The notes under the pieces: generated by a model
Database searches by the model: none
What the model saw: only the letters and a program-made list of their open reading frames with translations
Told to the model about the DNA's origin: nothing
Shown: positions 13,931 to 24,996 of the stretch, piece by piece
How the letters are laid out: every line of letters begins with the position of its first letter
Numbering within the stretch: position 1 is the first letter of the stretch
Translations under genes and position numbers: made by a program
DNA from: Turritopsis dohrnii
Lineage: Eukaryota; Cnidaria; Hydrozoa; Anthoathecata; Oceaniidae
Reading direction: 5' to 3'
NCBI GenBank assembly: GCA_027922465.2
Contig: BQMF02000001.1
Location: 1,674,001 to 1,738,000, forward strand
Length of the DNA stretch: 64,000 nt

Positions 13931-14364
13931 CGTGTTCAGACTTGTATGATTTTACCGAAATGTTTTACAGTACGAACAACGAGTCTTAGTTTTACATTCT
14001 TTTATAGCGACGTTACTAGTGTATCGTATCCAAGCCCATCCCAGCGTATGTACATTTTTAGTTTGTCAGTAATAAAAAAATTTTCGATTTTGCAAGAAAT
14101 TCACTCTTCGAATCTTTTTCTAATGATGTATTACTAAGTGCGAACTGTTTGCTTTTATATTACGAAAACAAACAACGAATTTAATTACGCGCCATTATTA
14201 ATATATGGTTGCTATGGGCTACTAACAATTATGCAAACATGTTAAATGATTTCTTATGAGAAAAAAGATTTTGAAAACTCCAGAAGTTTATCAAAACGAA
14301 ATCGCATTAACATCATTCTCTTCACGAAAATTCAATTACGTGTAAACAATACAAAGCTCCCGAC

Positions 14365-14462
14365 CAACCTCGTCCTCAGGGCTTCTTGCCTTTTTCGATA
14401 TACGGATGTCTTCGTCGCGATCCGCATATCGAAAAAGGCAAGAAGCCCTGGGGACGAGGTTG
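14365..14462. mobile_element. Hairpin MITE with 10-bp target duplication (Mutator-like)
   Basis: This is a 98-bp near-perfect hairpin. One arm begins CAACCTCGTCCTCAGGGC and the other ends GCCCTGGGGACGAGGTTG. The 10-bp direct repeat AGCTCCCGAC flanks it at 14355-14364 and 14463-14472, which is a target-site duplication. A duplication of 9-11 bp is typical of Mutator-like (MULE) elements, so I assign it there tentatively. A diverged relative lies at about 15314-15410, and a weaker one may lie near 27955-28015. Confidence 0.8.
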
Positions 14463-15313
14463 AGCTCCCGACGCATTTTTAGAAAAATGTTATCTAAGCA
14501 GATGACGAAACATTGGATTGAGTTATCAAATTTTTTAAAGTTGTGTTATCATCCATCTCCTGGTCAATTTCTGTCCTTTTTGTCAATGTATTCCTTAAAT
14601 GCAAAATTTTAACAAAATGGTGCGTGGTAAAGTAGTTAATAAGGGAATTATTTTGTGTTTTGAATCAATTTCATTTGTAAGATATAAGCTTAAAAAAAAT
14701 AAACTGGGGAAAATATGACGTCAGGAAAAGATTGATTTCTCTTGAGGAGTGATAATAATTTTTCTGAAAAGATATAAAATCTTTCCCATGTTAACTCAAA
14801 ATTACTAAATGTTTTATCATTGTATTCCAAGTTTTTATCAGGACCTCATGTTTCTCCTTTTTGATACAATTATCAAATGCAAATGAAAAGAGTATTATTT
14901 TATAGTAATTGAACTTTTCGGCAGAGTATAAAGTGGCCATCTCCTTCCTCGTTCAAATACTGCTCCTCTAAACACAAATGATGTTCTCACAGAAACGAAA
15001 GATTCGCCACAATAACCTCCATTATTTCTTCCTTTGTCAGTTTATCCGATAGAAAGTTTTGTAAGTGACTTGTGGCACGTGTGATGGTACGCTTTGAAAA
15101 TGCAATTATCAACAAAAAACGGAACGGCGAGTCGTGCTCTTCAAGTCAGCGTTTTATCAAGATCCTGGGTAAAATGTTCAATGTTCAATGTTTAGAGGAC
15201 TCCCTTTTCCGGTATGTCGTGGGTATGCCCATTGCCAAAGTCATATGGGCAGAACAAATAAGGAAAGAAGAGAAGTAATAACGAGTGCCCGTTCACTACG
15301 ATCGTGATTACAG

Positions 15314-15410
15314 CAACTGTCGCGACGTGAAGTACCCAGGATTCCTTGCCTTTTTGATATTTGGTGGCTTACATCAAATAAAAGGCCAGAAACCCTGGTT
15401 ACAAGAGGTT
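15314..15410. mobile_element. Diverged copy of the CAACCTCG hairpin element
   Basis: The inverted motifs CCCAGGATTCCTTGCCTTTT and GGCCAGAAACCCTGG, plus a terminal AGAGGTTG, match the hairpin at 14365-14462 with many substitutions. No target duplication is evident. Confidence 0.55.
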
Positions 15411-15677
15411 GTGCGAAATGCTAGTGGAACTAAAGAAGCAAAAAACTGGTCTCAACGTGAGTCAAACGAAAGATATCTTTTTTCCCTCGACTAAGATGTG
15501 TGTATGTAGAAGTCGGATAAACGCTTTCAGCAACGACATCACTGGCAGTCTCAAAGAAGTAGCAACGTTTTTCTTATATAAATAATATACATTACTCAAC
15601 ACGAAAATTTACCAAAATTCATTACGATCAAAAACAACTGTTTAGTATCAACATAAATGAGATTTCTGATTTCTGAT

Positions 15678-16013
15678 AGCGCCGTAGTATAGTGGTTATC
15701 ACTCTCGCATTTCATGCGGGAGATCGGGGTTCAACTCCCCTTGGCGGCGATTCACCATGCGCGAGTGAATGTACCATAGCACCGGGTCGACCCATGCCAT
15801 GTGAGGAAAATTGGGTAGATGATACATCGGGTGTTGCAGGAGGTCATCCAGAAGAGCACAGGTCCTTGATTGGGTTTGTGTCGCTCATATGAGAGAGTGT
15901 CAAATACTTCGGAGCCTCCAACCTAAGCCGTGGCCCCTCCTGGAAAGCAGATGCAGTAGCAATTGAGTGAGGCTAGCCACGTAAAACAATACCAAATAAA
16001 TAAATAAATAAAA
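15678..16013 (+). mobile_element. tRNA-derived SINE
   Basis: The first ~73 bp resemble a tRNA-Asp/Glu gene: an A-box-like TAGTATAGTGGTTA, an anticodon arm CTCGC-ATTTCAT-GCGGG with anticodon TTC, and a B-box GGTTCAACTCC. The acceptor and T stems contain mismatches, so it is probably not a working tRNA. About 245 bp of unrelated body follows, then an (AAAT)n tail at 15994-16013. A Pol III promoter head, a unique body and a simple-repeat tail define a SINE mobilised by a partner LINE. No clear target duplication was seen. Confidence 0.85.
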
Positions 16014-16800
16014 CTAATGGCTTGCTCAAAGAAATATCTTGAGAGGAGAAAAAAATTTTGTTGTAAAACGGAAGGAGGGAGAGAACAAACATTCTCCTCC
16101 TCCTTGGTTAATTATTTAAAAACAACAAACCACTTTTCAAAAATGGCAGACAAGTCGTGAGTGGCGAAACTGAAACGGGTAGCTGGAAATGCTTGCGTCT
16201 TTTTCTATTTTTCTATTTCCATTATATTTTTTTAAAGAAAAACTTTGGATCATAATGACTTTCACTCTTCAAGAGTGCGAAAGATTTGATCAATTTTTAA
16301 GTAATAACTTTTTCTTTTCAAAATGTTTATTTAAAAACTTATTTTCACTTTTTTTTGTTTTTCTTCTGCTGCTCGGTCAGAACCTTGCTTGTTATTCCTT
16401 CCATTTTCTTCTCAATTTACATATATACATATGTATATACTAAATCAGAGCTAGACAATGAAAATTTTAATTCAGCTATTATACTGTCTATGTTTTTTAC
16501 GTATACACTAGACTTCCTCCTAGACTTTTATATTATTACGAACAGCAGCTTTTAGTCTTGATGCATACATATACATAACTCACGAAGATCATCACATATA
16601 ACTTAAAGCATAGACTGAAATGTATATGAGTTTGAGTGACAATGCAGGATGTACAGTGTTTAATTTCCAATGTCTAAATCAAAATATGTTTTAGTTGCAT
16701 CATCATCCATGATCAGGAGAAAAGAATGGATGCCCACCATTCATTAGATTAGGAACATTGATTGACTGTAAAGTTGATGGAATCTCTATTTGGTTTAATT

Positions 16801-17275
16801 AATTCATTAAGCCTTGAATTTTAAACTCCCTCATAGCGTTCATAGTACTTCCAATTACAATAAACTCTCCCATATTTTCAAAACCAGAGGTACGTCTCAT
16901 GGACACCTACGTCAACCTTCAGTAAAAACTCAAGCATTTGGAATTGCTTCAATGAAATTTCAATCAATTTCTTGCTGGAATCGTATGCAAAGTCAATACC
17001 CAAATCTTGATCTAGCTTTGCTATTATACTATTCTCACCTAAAAACCTTAACCACAAAATTCTTACTAAAAAAATATAACATCTAGTCACTCTCTCTAGA
17101 AGTTTTGTATGCAAACCATTTTTTATTTATTATCTCAATTTCTTAATTTATATTATTTGTTAATTTATTTGGTGGCCACCCTCTTTGTTTAGTATTTGCT
17201 ATTGGGGTAGTATCCTACCTAGACCTAATTGTAACTTTGTTTACTTTATTTTCTTGGCAAATAGATATGATATGA

Positions 17276-17276
<1 letters not shown>
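16801..17276 (+). mobile_element. 5'-truncated LINE (ORF2 C-terminus and 3' UTR)
   Basis: An open frame at about 16814-17086 encodes a sequence including KTQAFGIASMKFQSISCWN, which resembles the C-terminal end of non-LTR retrotransposon ORF2 (the conserved 'G..S..Y.....WN' region). An AT-rich 3' UTR follows and runs directly into a (GATT)n tail. The RT and endonuclease domains are missing. Tail and 5' truncation fit target-primed reverse transcription. The clade cannot be fixed by eye. Confidence 0.6.
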
Positions 17277-17339
<63 letters not shown>

Positions 17340-17348
17340 GATTGATTG
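17277..17348. repeat. (GATT)n microsatellite, likely LINE tail
   Basis: About 18 units of GATT/TTGA occur with one interruption near the 3' end. The tract directly follows the LINE 3' UTR, so it may be the element's 3' tail expanded by slippage. Confidence 0.85.
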
Positions 17349-17399
17349 AACATAAACGAAAACAAAAGTTTTATCCTTTGCCTTGAACTTATTTTTGCT

Positions 17400-17840
17400 T
17401 GTATAAGAACCAGTAAAATCTGACCTGAGGCTGTCTGTTCTTATTTTTATTAGCATTTTTCAGCCTGAATTGTTCTTATTTTGTTCTTTGCTTTAAAAAC
17501 ACAGTCTCACATTTGAGCCTCGTTTTGTTCTTATTTATGGAACTGCCAGTAAAACAAAAATTACTTTTTTTAAAAACAACTGATAAAAAGTATGATTGCT
17601 GTTTGGTAATGACCCATTCGCACATTTATTGAAGGTGAAAAAAACGAACAATTAACTTTTAACCCATTTACCAATGACAGAATTCTCACCATGAATTGTT
17701 CTTGTTTTACAAGAAAATTGAGGCTCAGGCTGTTAATAATTTTTTAAACATTGATTTGAGGCTCAGGTTGTTCTTATTTTGTTCTTATTTTTTGGCCAAA
17801 TCTGAGGCTCGTGTTCTTACAAAATTGTTCTGAAATATTT
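17400..17840. repeat. Diverged array of GAGGCTCAGG / GTTCTTATTTT motifs
   Basis: Variants of TGAGGCTCAGGTTGTTCTTA, or its GTTCTTATTTTGTTCTTATT part, recur about five times with irregular spacing. The array lies immediately upstream of the C19orf12-like gene. It could be a decayed tandem repeat or part of that gene's 5' region; function unknown. Confidence 0.5.
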
Positions 17841-17964
17841 AACATTTGTCTATTGTAAATGTTTCCCTAATGTTGATCTTTTTCATTAATGTTATTGCTA
17901 CAGTTAAAAACTTTATGGTAGTATATTTCTTGTGGCAGTTTTTGGAACCAGTGTTATTATTAAA

Positions 17965-18390
17965 ATGCCATTATCTTCTGATGATTGGATGAAAGCACTC
18001 AGTCATGTATCAGATGCAGAACAACTAAAGGCAACTTTTAAAGGCAGCGTCTACGGTGCATTGTTTGTGGGCTTTCTTGTATTATGTTTCAGTCTTTTGC
18101 TTGGTCCTGTTGGTATATTGTTGGGAGGATTCTTTGGTAGCTGTTTGGCATATTTTAAGTTTCGTGACACATATAAACCACTTTCCTTCGTACTTAATGA
18201 CTTAACTGCTCAACAGAAAGAAAAACTTTATGCTGATTTGGCTGCCATCCGTTCTAAAGTAACTGCACAAGACTATGTTGAACTTATTTTGTTATTGCAA
18301 GGAGGAAGTGGATTGGTTCTGAAGAAGCAGGTTTTAGACATTTTGTTTGCTTTCATCCAAAAGACTTTTAATGCAACAGTTAAAAAATGA
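17965..18390 (+). CDS. C19orf12: C19orf12-like membrane protein
   Basis: This 141-residue protein has the same length as the short human C19orf12 isoform and the same layout. An N-terminal helix (MPLSSDDWMKALSHVSD) precedes a glycine-rich hydrophobic hairpin at about residues 31-63 (LGPVGILLGGFFGS core), a KPLSFVLNDLTAQQKEKLY segment and an amphipathic C-terminal half. Human C19orf12 associates with mitochondria, ER and lipid-related membranes and is linked to neurodegeneration with brain iron accumulation; its biochemistry is unsettled. I start at ATG 17965. The frame runs upstream to a TTGTGGCAG acceptor at about 17938, so a 5' UTR intron is likely. A possible AATAAA-type polyadenylation region lies near 18850. 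Confidence 0.85.
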   Translation: MPLSSDDWMKALSHVSDAEQLKATFKGSVYGALFVGFLVLCFSLLLGPVGILLGGFFGSCLAYFKFRDTYKPLSFVLNDLTAQQKEKLYADLAAIRSKVTAQDYVELILLLQGGSGLVLKKQVLDILFAFIQKTFNATVKK

Positions 18391-19061
18391 AGCACCACTA
18401 TTAAAGTAGCTTTCCAGCAGATTCAATGTTGTAATGTACATGTTATTTCAATATTATTTCCAACCACAGGTTGTAAATGTAAATTAACGCATGAATTTAA
18501 AAAAGTACTGATGTTTCTTTTCCGTGTGAAAGTCAGTCATAGAAAACATTTTCATTGAACGTTCAAAAACTAACCAAATATGTATCCTTCAATTCTTCCA
18601 AAAGTTTTTGCTATTGTAAAAATCGTAGTGATTTCTAAAAGTTTATTCCTACTGCCCTAAATACTTACAGTTTGTTTGCAATGTACTTAGTTTATCATGG
18701 AATACATATCATAACTGACTTAAGTATTAATTCCTTGCAAACATGTTGCTGCCTGCTCATTTTTCATACATTAATGTAAATGTGAAATGTACACATTTTA
18801 GCATATTTAAATGTCAAGGCATAACTTTAATTGTTATGATTTTTTAAATGAAAAATAAAAAAAAAAACTATTGATAATTTGCACAAATATTAAGAATGAA
18901 GATAAAATGTTTAAAAAGTTGAATTTGTAGGTCAATTAAGCAGTAGGCATCAATTGAAAGGGATTGTACTGTTGGTGGGTTCATTCAGATGACTTTAAAC
19001 ATTTTCTTTCACTTACTTTAGATTATTTAAAATGTAAATATTGAAATTAACTGAAAGTAAC

Positions 19062-19904
19062 ATGGCCATAAAAGCAACAGATCGATGGCTGGCAAGAAGT
19101 TTTCATTTATTTCTTACTGGTATGGTTTTACTGATAGTTTTCCTTAAGGATACAGATTTTAAACAGGCATTGTACAATGGTCATTTAACTTATGTGGCAT
19201 TTTATCTGGCACTCAATGTACTAGCTACTGTCCTATACTTGATTACAACTTTTATGGACCCTGGGTATGTCAGTTATAGTAGTATTGATGCAGAAACTGG
19301 TGTTGTATTTAATACAAACAATGATGAATCTGAAATTCTGACTGTCCATAATGATTTGGATGCATCAGAAACATCTTCCATGTTGCAGCAAGATGCCAGG
19401 CAGCTACGTTTTCGGCGATGTGGATTTTGTGAGATAATCCAACCACTTCGGACAAAGCATTGCGAAGAATGTAATCGTTGTGTTCGTCGATATGATCATC
19501 ATTGTCCATGGATAGGCTCGTGTGTTGGAGAACGCAATCATAAGTTTTTCCTGAGTTTTCTAGCTGCTGAGACGTGTGTTGTGAGTTGGTCCGTTTATGT
19601 AACAGTTCGAGCTTTTCAACGTGAAACTGTGTGGAAAGTTTGGTTCGAACACAATTGGATGTATTTAGTTTTAACCGTATTTCTAGCTGCTACGCTCTTA
19701 ATTGTTGGTTTGCTTTGGATGTGTCATACCTACATGATGTTCACAGCACAAACAACATGGGAATTCATGTCTCGCCCAAGAATTTCCTATCTAAAGAAGT
19801 TCCCTGTCGACTACAACCCTTTTGACCGAGGTTATATAAGAAACGTGCTTAGTTTCTTTTGCTATTTCAAAATGCAAAAGTGGGATGCTGTTTATTCAGG
19901 GTAA
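19062..19904 (+). CDS. ZDHHC12: DHHC palmitoyltransferase, ZDHHC12-like
   Basis: This is a protein S-acyltransferase of 280 residues in one exon. It transfers palmitate from acyl-CoA to protein cysteines, usually at Golgi or ER membranes. Visible features: two N-terminal membrane segments, a DPG motif (residues 66-68), and a cysteine-rich domain starting [20 protein letters not shown]. The catalytic Asp-His-His-Cys is at residues 145-148. Two further membrane segments follow, then a TTWE (TTxE) motif at 231-234 and a C-terminal [16 protein letters not shown] stretch, which closely parallels vertebrate ZDHHC12. The start is the first in-frame ATG. The stop follows KWDAVYSG, so the protein appears complete. 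No intron was found. Confidence 0.92.
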   Translation: MAIKATDRWLARSFHLFLTGMVLLIVFLKDTDFKQALYNGHLTYVAFYLALNVLATVLYLITTFMDPGYVSYSSIDAETGVVFNTNNDESEILTVHNDLDASETSSMLQQDARQLRFRRCGFCEIIQPLRTKHCEECNRCVRRYDHHCPWIGSCVGERNHKFFLSFLAAETCVVSWSVYVTVRAFQRETVWKVWFEHNWMYLVLTVFLAATLLIVGLLWMCHTYMMFTAQTTWEFMSRPRISYLKKFPVDYNPFDRGYIRNVLSFFCYFKMQKWDAVYSG

Positions 19905-20783
19905 ATTCACTCCCCTACTTGCTTTCATCCAGAAGGAGAAGGGCAGTGTTTAGTCCCTGTTTGTTTTCTTCTTATTTTTACTTGTTTTTATTTTAACGTC
20001 ACTGTCACATTGTGTTATCTTTAAACCTCTGTCTTTAAAGTCAGATAACACTTGTGCCAGTGGTATATTTGAATAATCCAATTTCCTTATTAGTCGAATT
20101 TCAGTTTTATGAAAGATTTTGTAGTAAAAATTAGTATTGAGAAAACCAAATCTGTATGTCACACAGTTCTGATGTATGACTCTGCAGCTTTTTCATCCAT
20201 GTCATGTTGATCTGAAGCTAGTCAACAGATTTTTTTAATAATTGTAATACTTTCATCAGTATCATCTAATATATTAGCAAGCTTGTTTTTTCATCCCTCC
20301 TCCACCTAAACAGACCGTACTTAATAGTTTGAATTCTGAAGCATTCCAAAAAAAGTTTCATTCACATAGAATCAAGGGCGAAGGAGAGTGCTTTCATAGA
20401 AGAGTTCGTTTTTACAAAAGCATGCCATCTCCAAACTTCTGTTTGAACGATTTTGTTTGTTACTTTAGCTTTGCTTTGTGATAGGTCACTCTTTGGTCAT
20501 GTACATGAACCCAAAGTGTGTGTTAAATGTAAGGCAAGAAGTAATGGCTGTATTTCAATTTTGGTTGTTGTTGTGTTTGTTTATATTTATTTTAGTTCAA
20601 TTAATCTGCCGTCTTTTCCCTTGTATTCCCTACTAACTATCGCTTTTATGTTTAGATATACAAATATTTCCAATATTCAATATGAATTTCCTTTCACACA
20701 AATATCGCTTGTTCATTCACAAAGATGGCCAGTACATTTTGAAACCTGTGCTTACACAACCTCGATGCGATCAGAAAACAAAC

Positions 20784-23640
20784 ATGGATAAAGGCCTCAG
20801 GTAAGTGCAACCATTTTTTCTATGTTTTCCTGGAATTGTTTCTGGACATTTTATTGCTTATGTTGTTATTATTTTTATCAGGGCTGGTGGCGACGTTTCG
20901 AGAAGATGTCGGAAATTTGAACGACGTCGTCTCATCTATGTCACGTCGTGTTCTCTCTGCGGAAATCGATATGCTACTATAAATCGACTGTTTCAACACC
21001 TTGCTCTCCAACATCACAGGTTCGAGAGAAAAAACAATAAACCATCTCCTTCACCTCAAGGCACTCCCCCGGTGTGTTCACCCCTTCCAAATCACGTGAA
21101 CGTTTCTCTCAATTGCTCCACCAATCAGGTTACGAATCCCATTAGTCACGTGTCTGCTAAGAGTGACCATACAGAAAATAATGGTGGACAAAAGAACTAT
21201 CGCAAAGCGCGGAAATCACCAACTCCCACCAAGATCCATTATTGTGGAAGTTCCGTAGACTTACTTTCAGAGTATAGGCTTGAACATACACTGTTGGAGC
21301 ATACCCCGACTAAACTGGATGTTCGACAGCTTCAAATTCACTGCGGTATCCATGACAACCTCTCTATGCTCTCTCACGTGGTATCAAAACAGCTCCTTAC
21401 TAACGAGACAAAAAACCTGTTTTCGTGTACACAGTGTGATTATAAATGTACAAATGAGAAGGCGTTGGCGAGTCATGTGACTGAAGAGCATGACTGGAAG
21501 AAGTTGTATACGTGTACAGTGTGTTCACAAAAGTTCGCTGCCACCACCAAGTACAAACAACACTGCTTGATTGCTCACAATATCACTCGACCGTTCAAAT
21601 GTGACCAGTGTGATTATCGTTTCCCCAACGAAAGTTCGTTGAAAGTCCACTATCGATCACATAATAACGAACGGCCCTACAAGTGTCAGATTTGTGGTCA
21701 GCGTTTTTTTGCTCTATATTATTTTCATTTTCCTGTTTTTTGGGGTTTTTTTACTTCAATCTCCAATCACCTCCAGTCTTCTTTCTTTTCGTTCTGCAAT
21801 ATTCCCGACGTTATACTCTCGTATTTTTTATCGACATACTGTACCCAGGGTGGGCAAAATCGTCAAAAAAGCCACTGAGATGAAGAAGTGTATTTGTATA
21901 GAAATGCACTCCTTCGCAGTGGTTTTCAACGAATTTGCGCACCGGGTGTTTGGATTTAAATTACAGCCTCGTTTTCATGGTATGTTTTTTTGGTGATATA
22001 ATGTTTTTTGTATGTCTGATGATGTGATCAGATAAAAAAAAGATAAAAAAAGTCTTGCTGACGTCGTTGAACTTATCTCTCATCGACAAAGGATTTTGTT
22101 CTACTAATTGTATGACGTCATCATTCAAACTCATTGCATAATAATTGTAAGAAATTTTGACCATGAAAACGAGGTTGAACGTAGTTTGTTGAAAAATCTC
22201 TGCGAAGGAGTGTTTTTCTATATAAATATACACAGTATTTCTATAAAAGTGCTATCCAACGCAGTGACTTTTTGGTGATTTTGTCCGCTGAGAGATAATG
22301 TTTAAACAGAAGTTGGAGGAAAGGTGATGTTGAAGCTAATGTGGTGTTTTTGCTATTTAGGCGCTGCATTCAGTCAAAGTAGTACATTGTCGAATCATTT
22401 GAAGCGCCATACTGGTGATACGCCTCACCAATGTGAGATTTGTGGCAAATCATTCGCTATCAAAGGTGATCTGCGCACACATCATCGAATTCATCGTAGT
22501 GATAAACCTTTTTCTTGTGAAACCTGTGGCAAAACATTCCCGAGAAGATCGAATTATGTGCGCCATTTACGTAAACATACCGGTGAGAAACCGTACCAGT
22601 GCCAATATTGTGAGAAAAGATTCGCCAGATCGGAAAAATGTGTCGAACATCAAAGGACGCACACCAATGAACGCCCTTTTGTGTGCACCGAATGTGACGC
22701 CACTTTCGCAGATTCTGGCAATTTCTCAAAACATAAAAAGCTGCACAAACAAGGAAAGATCATTCGAAGGAAGAAGGCTGGACACCAAGTCGCCAAAGCA
22801 CCTGCAGCGAGTGGTTGTGTGGGGGAGAATGACAGCAATACGAGCCAACATTTGCCGGTAAATGAGAAATTGGCTTCGAATAGACCTGTGGTGACAAAAC
22901 AAGACGATAGTATCGCTGCGGTGAAACCTATTATCATTAGCCTTGTCCATCCACCAATCAATTCCAAAGCAGTCGCTATGGCGTCAGTAAACCGGATTCT
23001 TCCTGGAGAAGGTCTGGCTGCGCAACCGAATCATTCCAGTGGACAGTACTTTACTTTTGCTACAGACAACTTGAAGAGCAGCGAGGGTGGACAATTTATT
23101 GCACTACTAAACGATGAACAAGTATTCAATACCAGCGAGACGAAATTGGTGAATATGATTAAGCGAGATGATTATGTCGAGCCTGTTTTGGTGAACGCTG
23201 ACAACTTAAGTTCCATGCCACTACAACATAATGATATCGAATCCAACAGTTTGAACAATCATTACTTCATGTTAGATTATCTGTCTCGAGATTCCGGTCT
23301 GTCTTTTGTAAGCGATGGTCATCTGCTGGTAAAGAATGCTTCCGTCTTTTTACAGCCACCACAAGCAGATTTACCTCATTCTGACAACTCCCTGTACGGT
23401 GTATCTGGACTTGATGCCGACTTGTCGGCTCGTGAACTGAGCGATTCCGTTTTTAGTCAAGATGTCACGCCAGGATTGACGGGCCTGTCATCTTACAGTC
23501 ACATTTCACTGGATGTGAATCCAGATAGTGGTTTGTTCGGCAGAGTTGAGTGCGAGGCTAAGACATCTACGCTTGATACAAACACGTTTCTCAATGACGA
23601 TTATTTTTTAAAGGGAGATAGTAAACCTATACTGTCTTAG
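20784..23640 (+). CDS. Nine-finger C2H2 zinc-finger protein
   Basis: Exons: 20784-20800 (MDKGL plus a split Arg codon), 20882-21696 and 22361-23640, giving 703 residues. Finger 1 (CSLCGNRY...HLALQH) is isolated near residues 29-51. Fingers 2-9 run in a block from about residue 188 to 385. Finger 5 (CQIC-GAAFSQSSTLSNHLKRH) is split by the second intron: the half-codon G before the GTCAGC donor joins GC after the TTTAG acceptor. TGEKP-like linkers (TGDTP, SDKP, TGEKP, TNERP, NNERP) indicate DNA binding. The last ~310 residues have no fingers and are acidic and polar, plausibly an activation region. I cannot assign a specific ortholog. The second intron is largely filled by repeat elements. Confidence 0.85.
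21841..21950. mobile_element. Hairpin MITE, family A, copy 3
   Basis: It starts CCCAGGGTGGGCAAAATCG, contains TATAGAAATGCACTCCTTCG and CAGTGGTTTTC, and ends near GCACCGGGTG. It lies in the second intron of the zinc-finger gene. Confidence 0.75.
22176..22292. mobile_element. Hairpin MITE, family A, copy 4
   Basis: It contains GTTGAAAAATCTCTGCGAAG, a degenerate TTCTATATAAATATACAC centre and CGCAGTGACTTTTTGG, ending near TTTTGTCCGCTGAG. It is in the same intron as copy 3. Confidence 0.75.
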
Positions 23641-23969
23641 TGCCCAGTCCGCCATGGTTTTGCAGACTTGATAAATTGTACGTTGTTCTTTTAATGGGTG
23701 AGAGATGAGTTTTGAATCATAATTTGTCACAGCCAATTGTGAAAATTACTATATCTTGATGGTATATACTTCCCTTTTTCTTGATGATGTGTACTCTCCT
23801 CCGTTATGATGGCTTCCACTCTCCTCCATATTTCTTCTGTTCATGTTAGATCACAAAACATCGTTCAAGTTATTTATACTAAGCGATGATTGGAAATCAT
23901 ACCTAGCTGGTGGTTGGTAATAAGATCATCCAAAAACATCTAAAAACTCAATCAAGATTTTATCTTGCG

Positions 23970-24498
23970 TACCTTATCGGTAAAAAAAGCAAAAATGTTA
24001 GTCGGCAAAAAAATTAGTTACTTGGACAAAATTTAGTCACTTTTTGCCGACTAAATTTTCGAGTTTAGTCACTTTTTGCTGACCAATTTCCAAGACAAAA
24101 AATGACGAAGAAAGTTTGGATAATTTGAAAGTTTTTTTAAGAAATAAAATTCAACACCAAAAAGAAAGGTTAGGTTAAAGGTTTAACTAGGTAAATTAGT
24201 CAATTTCAATAACAGTTCTTTTGTTCATTTGTGTACTTTCGTTATTTTGTTCTTCTTGACCCTTCTTTTGTTCTTGTTCAGTTTGTGATTGTCCTAACCG
24301 CCACTTGTTCTTCTTCATAAACATGAAATTTACATTTTCATACTACCGCAAAAAGCACCTAATAAGAATTGGCAACACAGAGAAGAAGTTTTTAGCAAAA
24401 TAAAAAAAAAATCGGCAAAAATTTTAGTCGGCAAAAAATATTAGTCACCTAGCCAAAATTTAGTCACTTTTTGCCGACTTTTTTTTACCGATAAGGTA
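23970..24498. mobile_element. Non-autonomous TIR element flanked by TA (Tc1/mariner-like?)
   Basis: The ends are TACCTTATCGGTAAAAAAAG and its inverse, so the element reads as TA-CCTTATCGG...CCGATAAGG-TA. A TA dinucleotide duplication is the hallmark of Tc1/mariner elements. Inside each end is a further inverted motif, TTAGTCGGCAAAAA / TTTTTGCCGACTAA. No transposase frame is present in its ~530 bp. Confidence 0.75.
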
Positions 24499-24996
24499 AG
24501 TGAATATAGCGCTGTAAGTTTAAACTTCATTCAAAGAAAGGTTTTTATTCAAAGTTCATCGAATTACGAAATGTTTAAACTTTTCTGTTGATTACATAGC
24601 GGCTTTTTCATGCGGCTTATTCTGGATACTGACGCTCCTTGCTCAATAAGGGCTACAACATGGAGTATTAATGATGAGTTTTTGTCTACGAACGAGCATG
24701 TACACGCATTCCTAGGACAATCAACTCCCCCTATAGCAATTATAAAGTACTTGTTCTGAATTCACCATAAAGAGATCTTTAACTAAACCAGGGTCGGTTA
24801 AAATCGACGTTAGTACTTTTAACTGTGTCAGCGTGGTGACGGCTTCATATAACGTTATATTCCGTATAACGTCACGCGTCAAATGATTTCGTCACGTAGA
24901 CGTCTCTAAGTCGCTCATTTTAGATCATTAGAAATGAATTTCTTAAAACGCTGTTTGATTTATGAACTTTACAAATTCTTAAGAAATACTAGTACT

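Noticed and set aside
15678..15751. Functional tRNA-Glu (anticodon TTC)
   Set aside because: The A and B boxes and the anticodon arm are present, but the acceptor stem and T stem contain mismatches. The sequence also continues into a SINE body with an AAAT tail, so it is a SINE head.
17241..17456. Minus-strand protein with repeated Ile-Asn-Gln-Ser
   Set aside because: It is only the translation of the (GATT)n microsatellite.
20453..20791. 112-residue open frame before the zinc-finger gene
   Set aside because: It is low-complexity hydrophobic sequence overlapping the first coding exon of the zinc-finger gene in another frame. No homology was recognised, and it is more likely intergenic or 5' UTR sequence.
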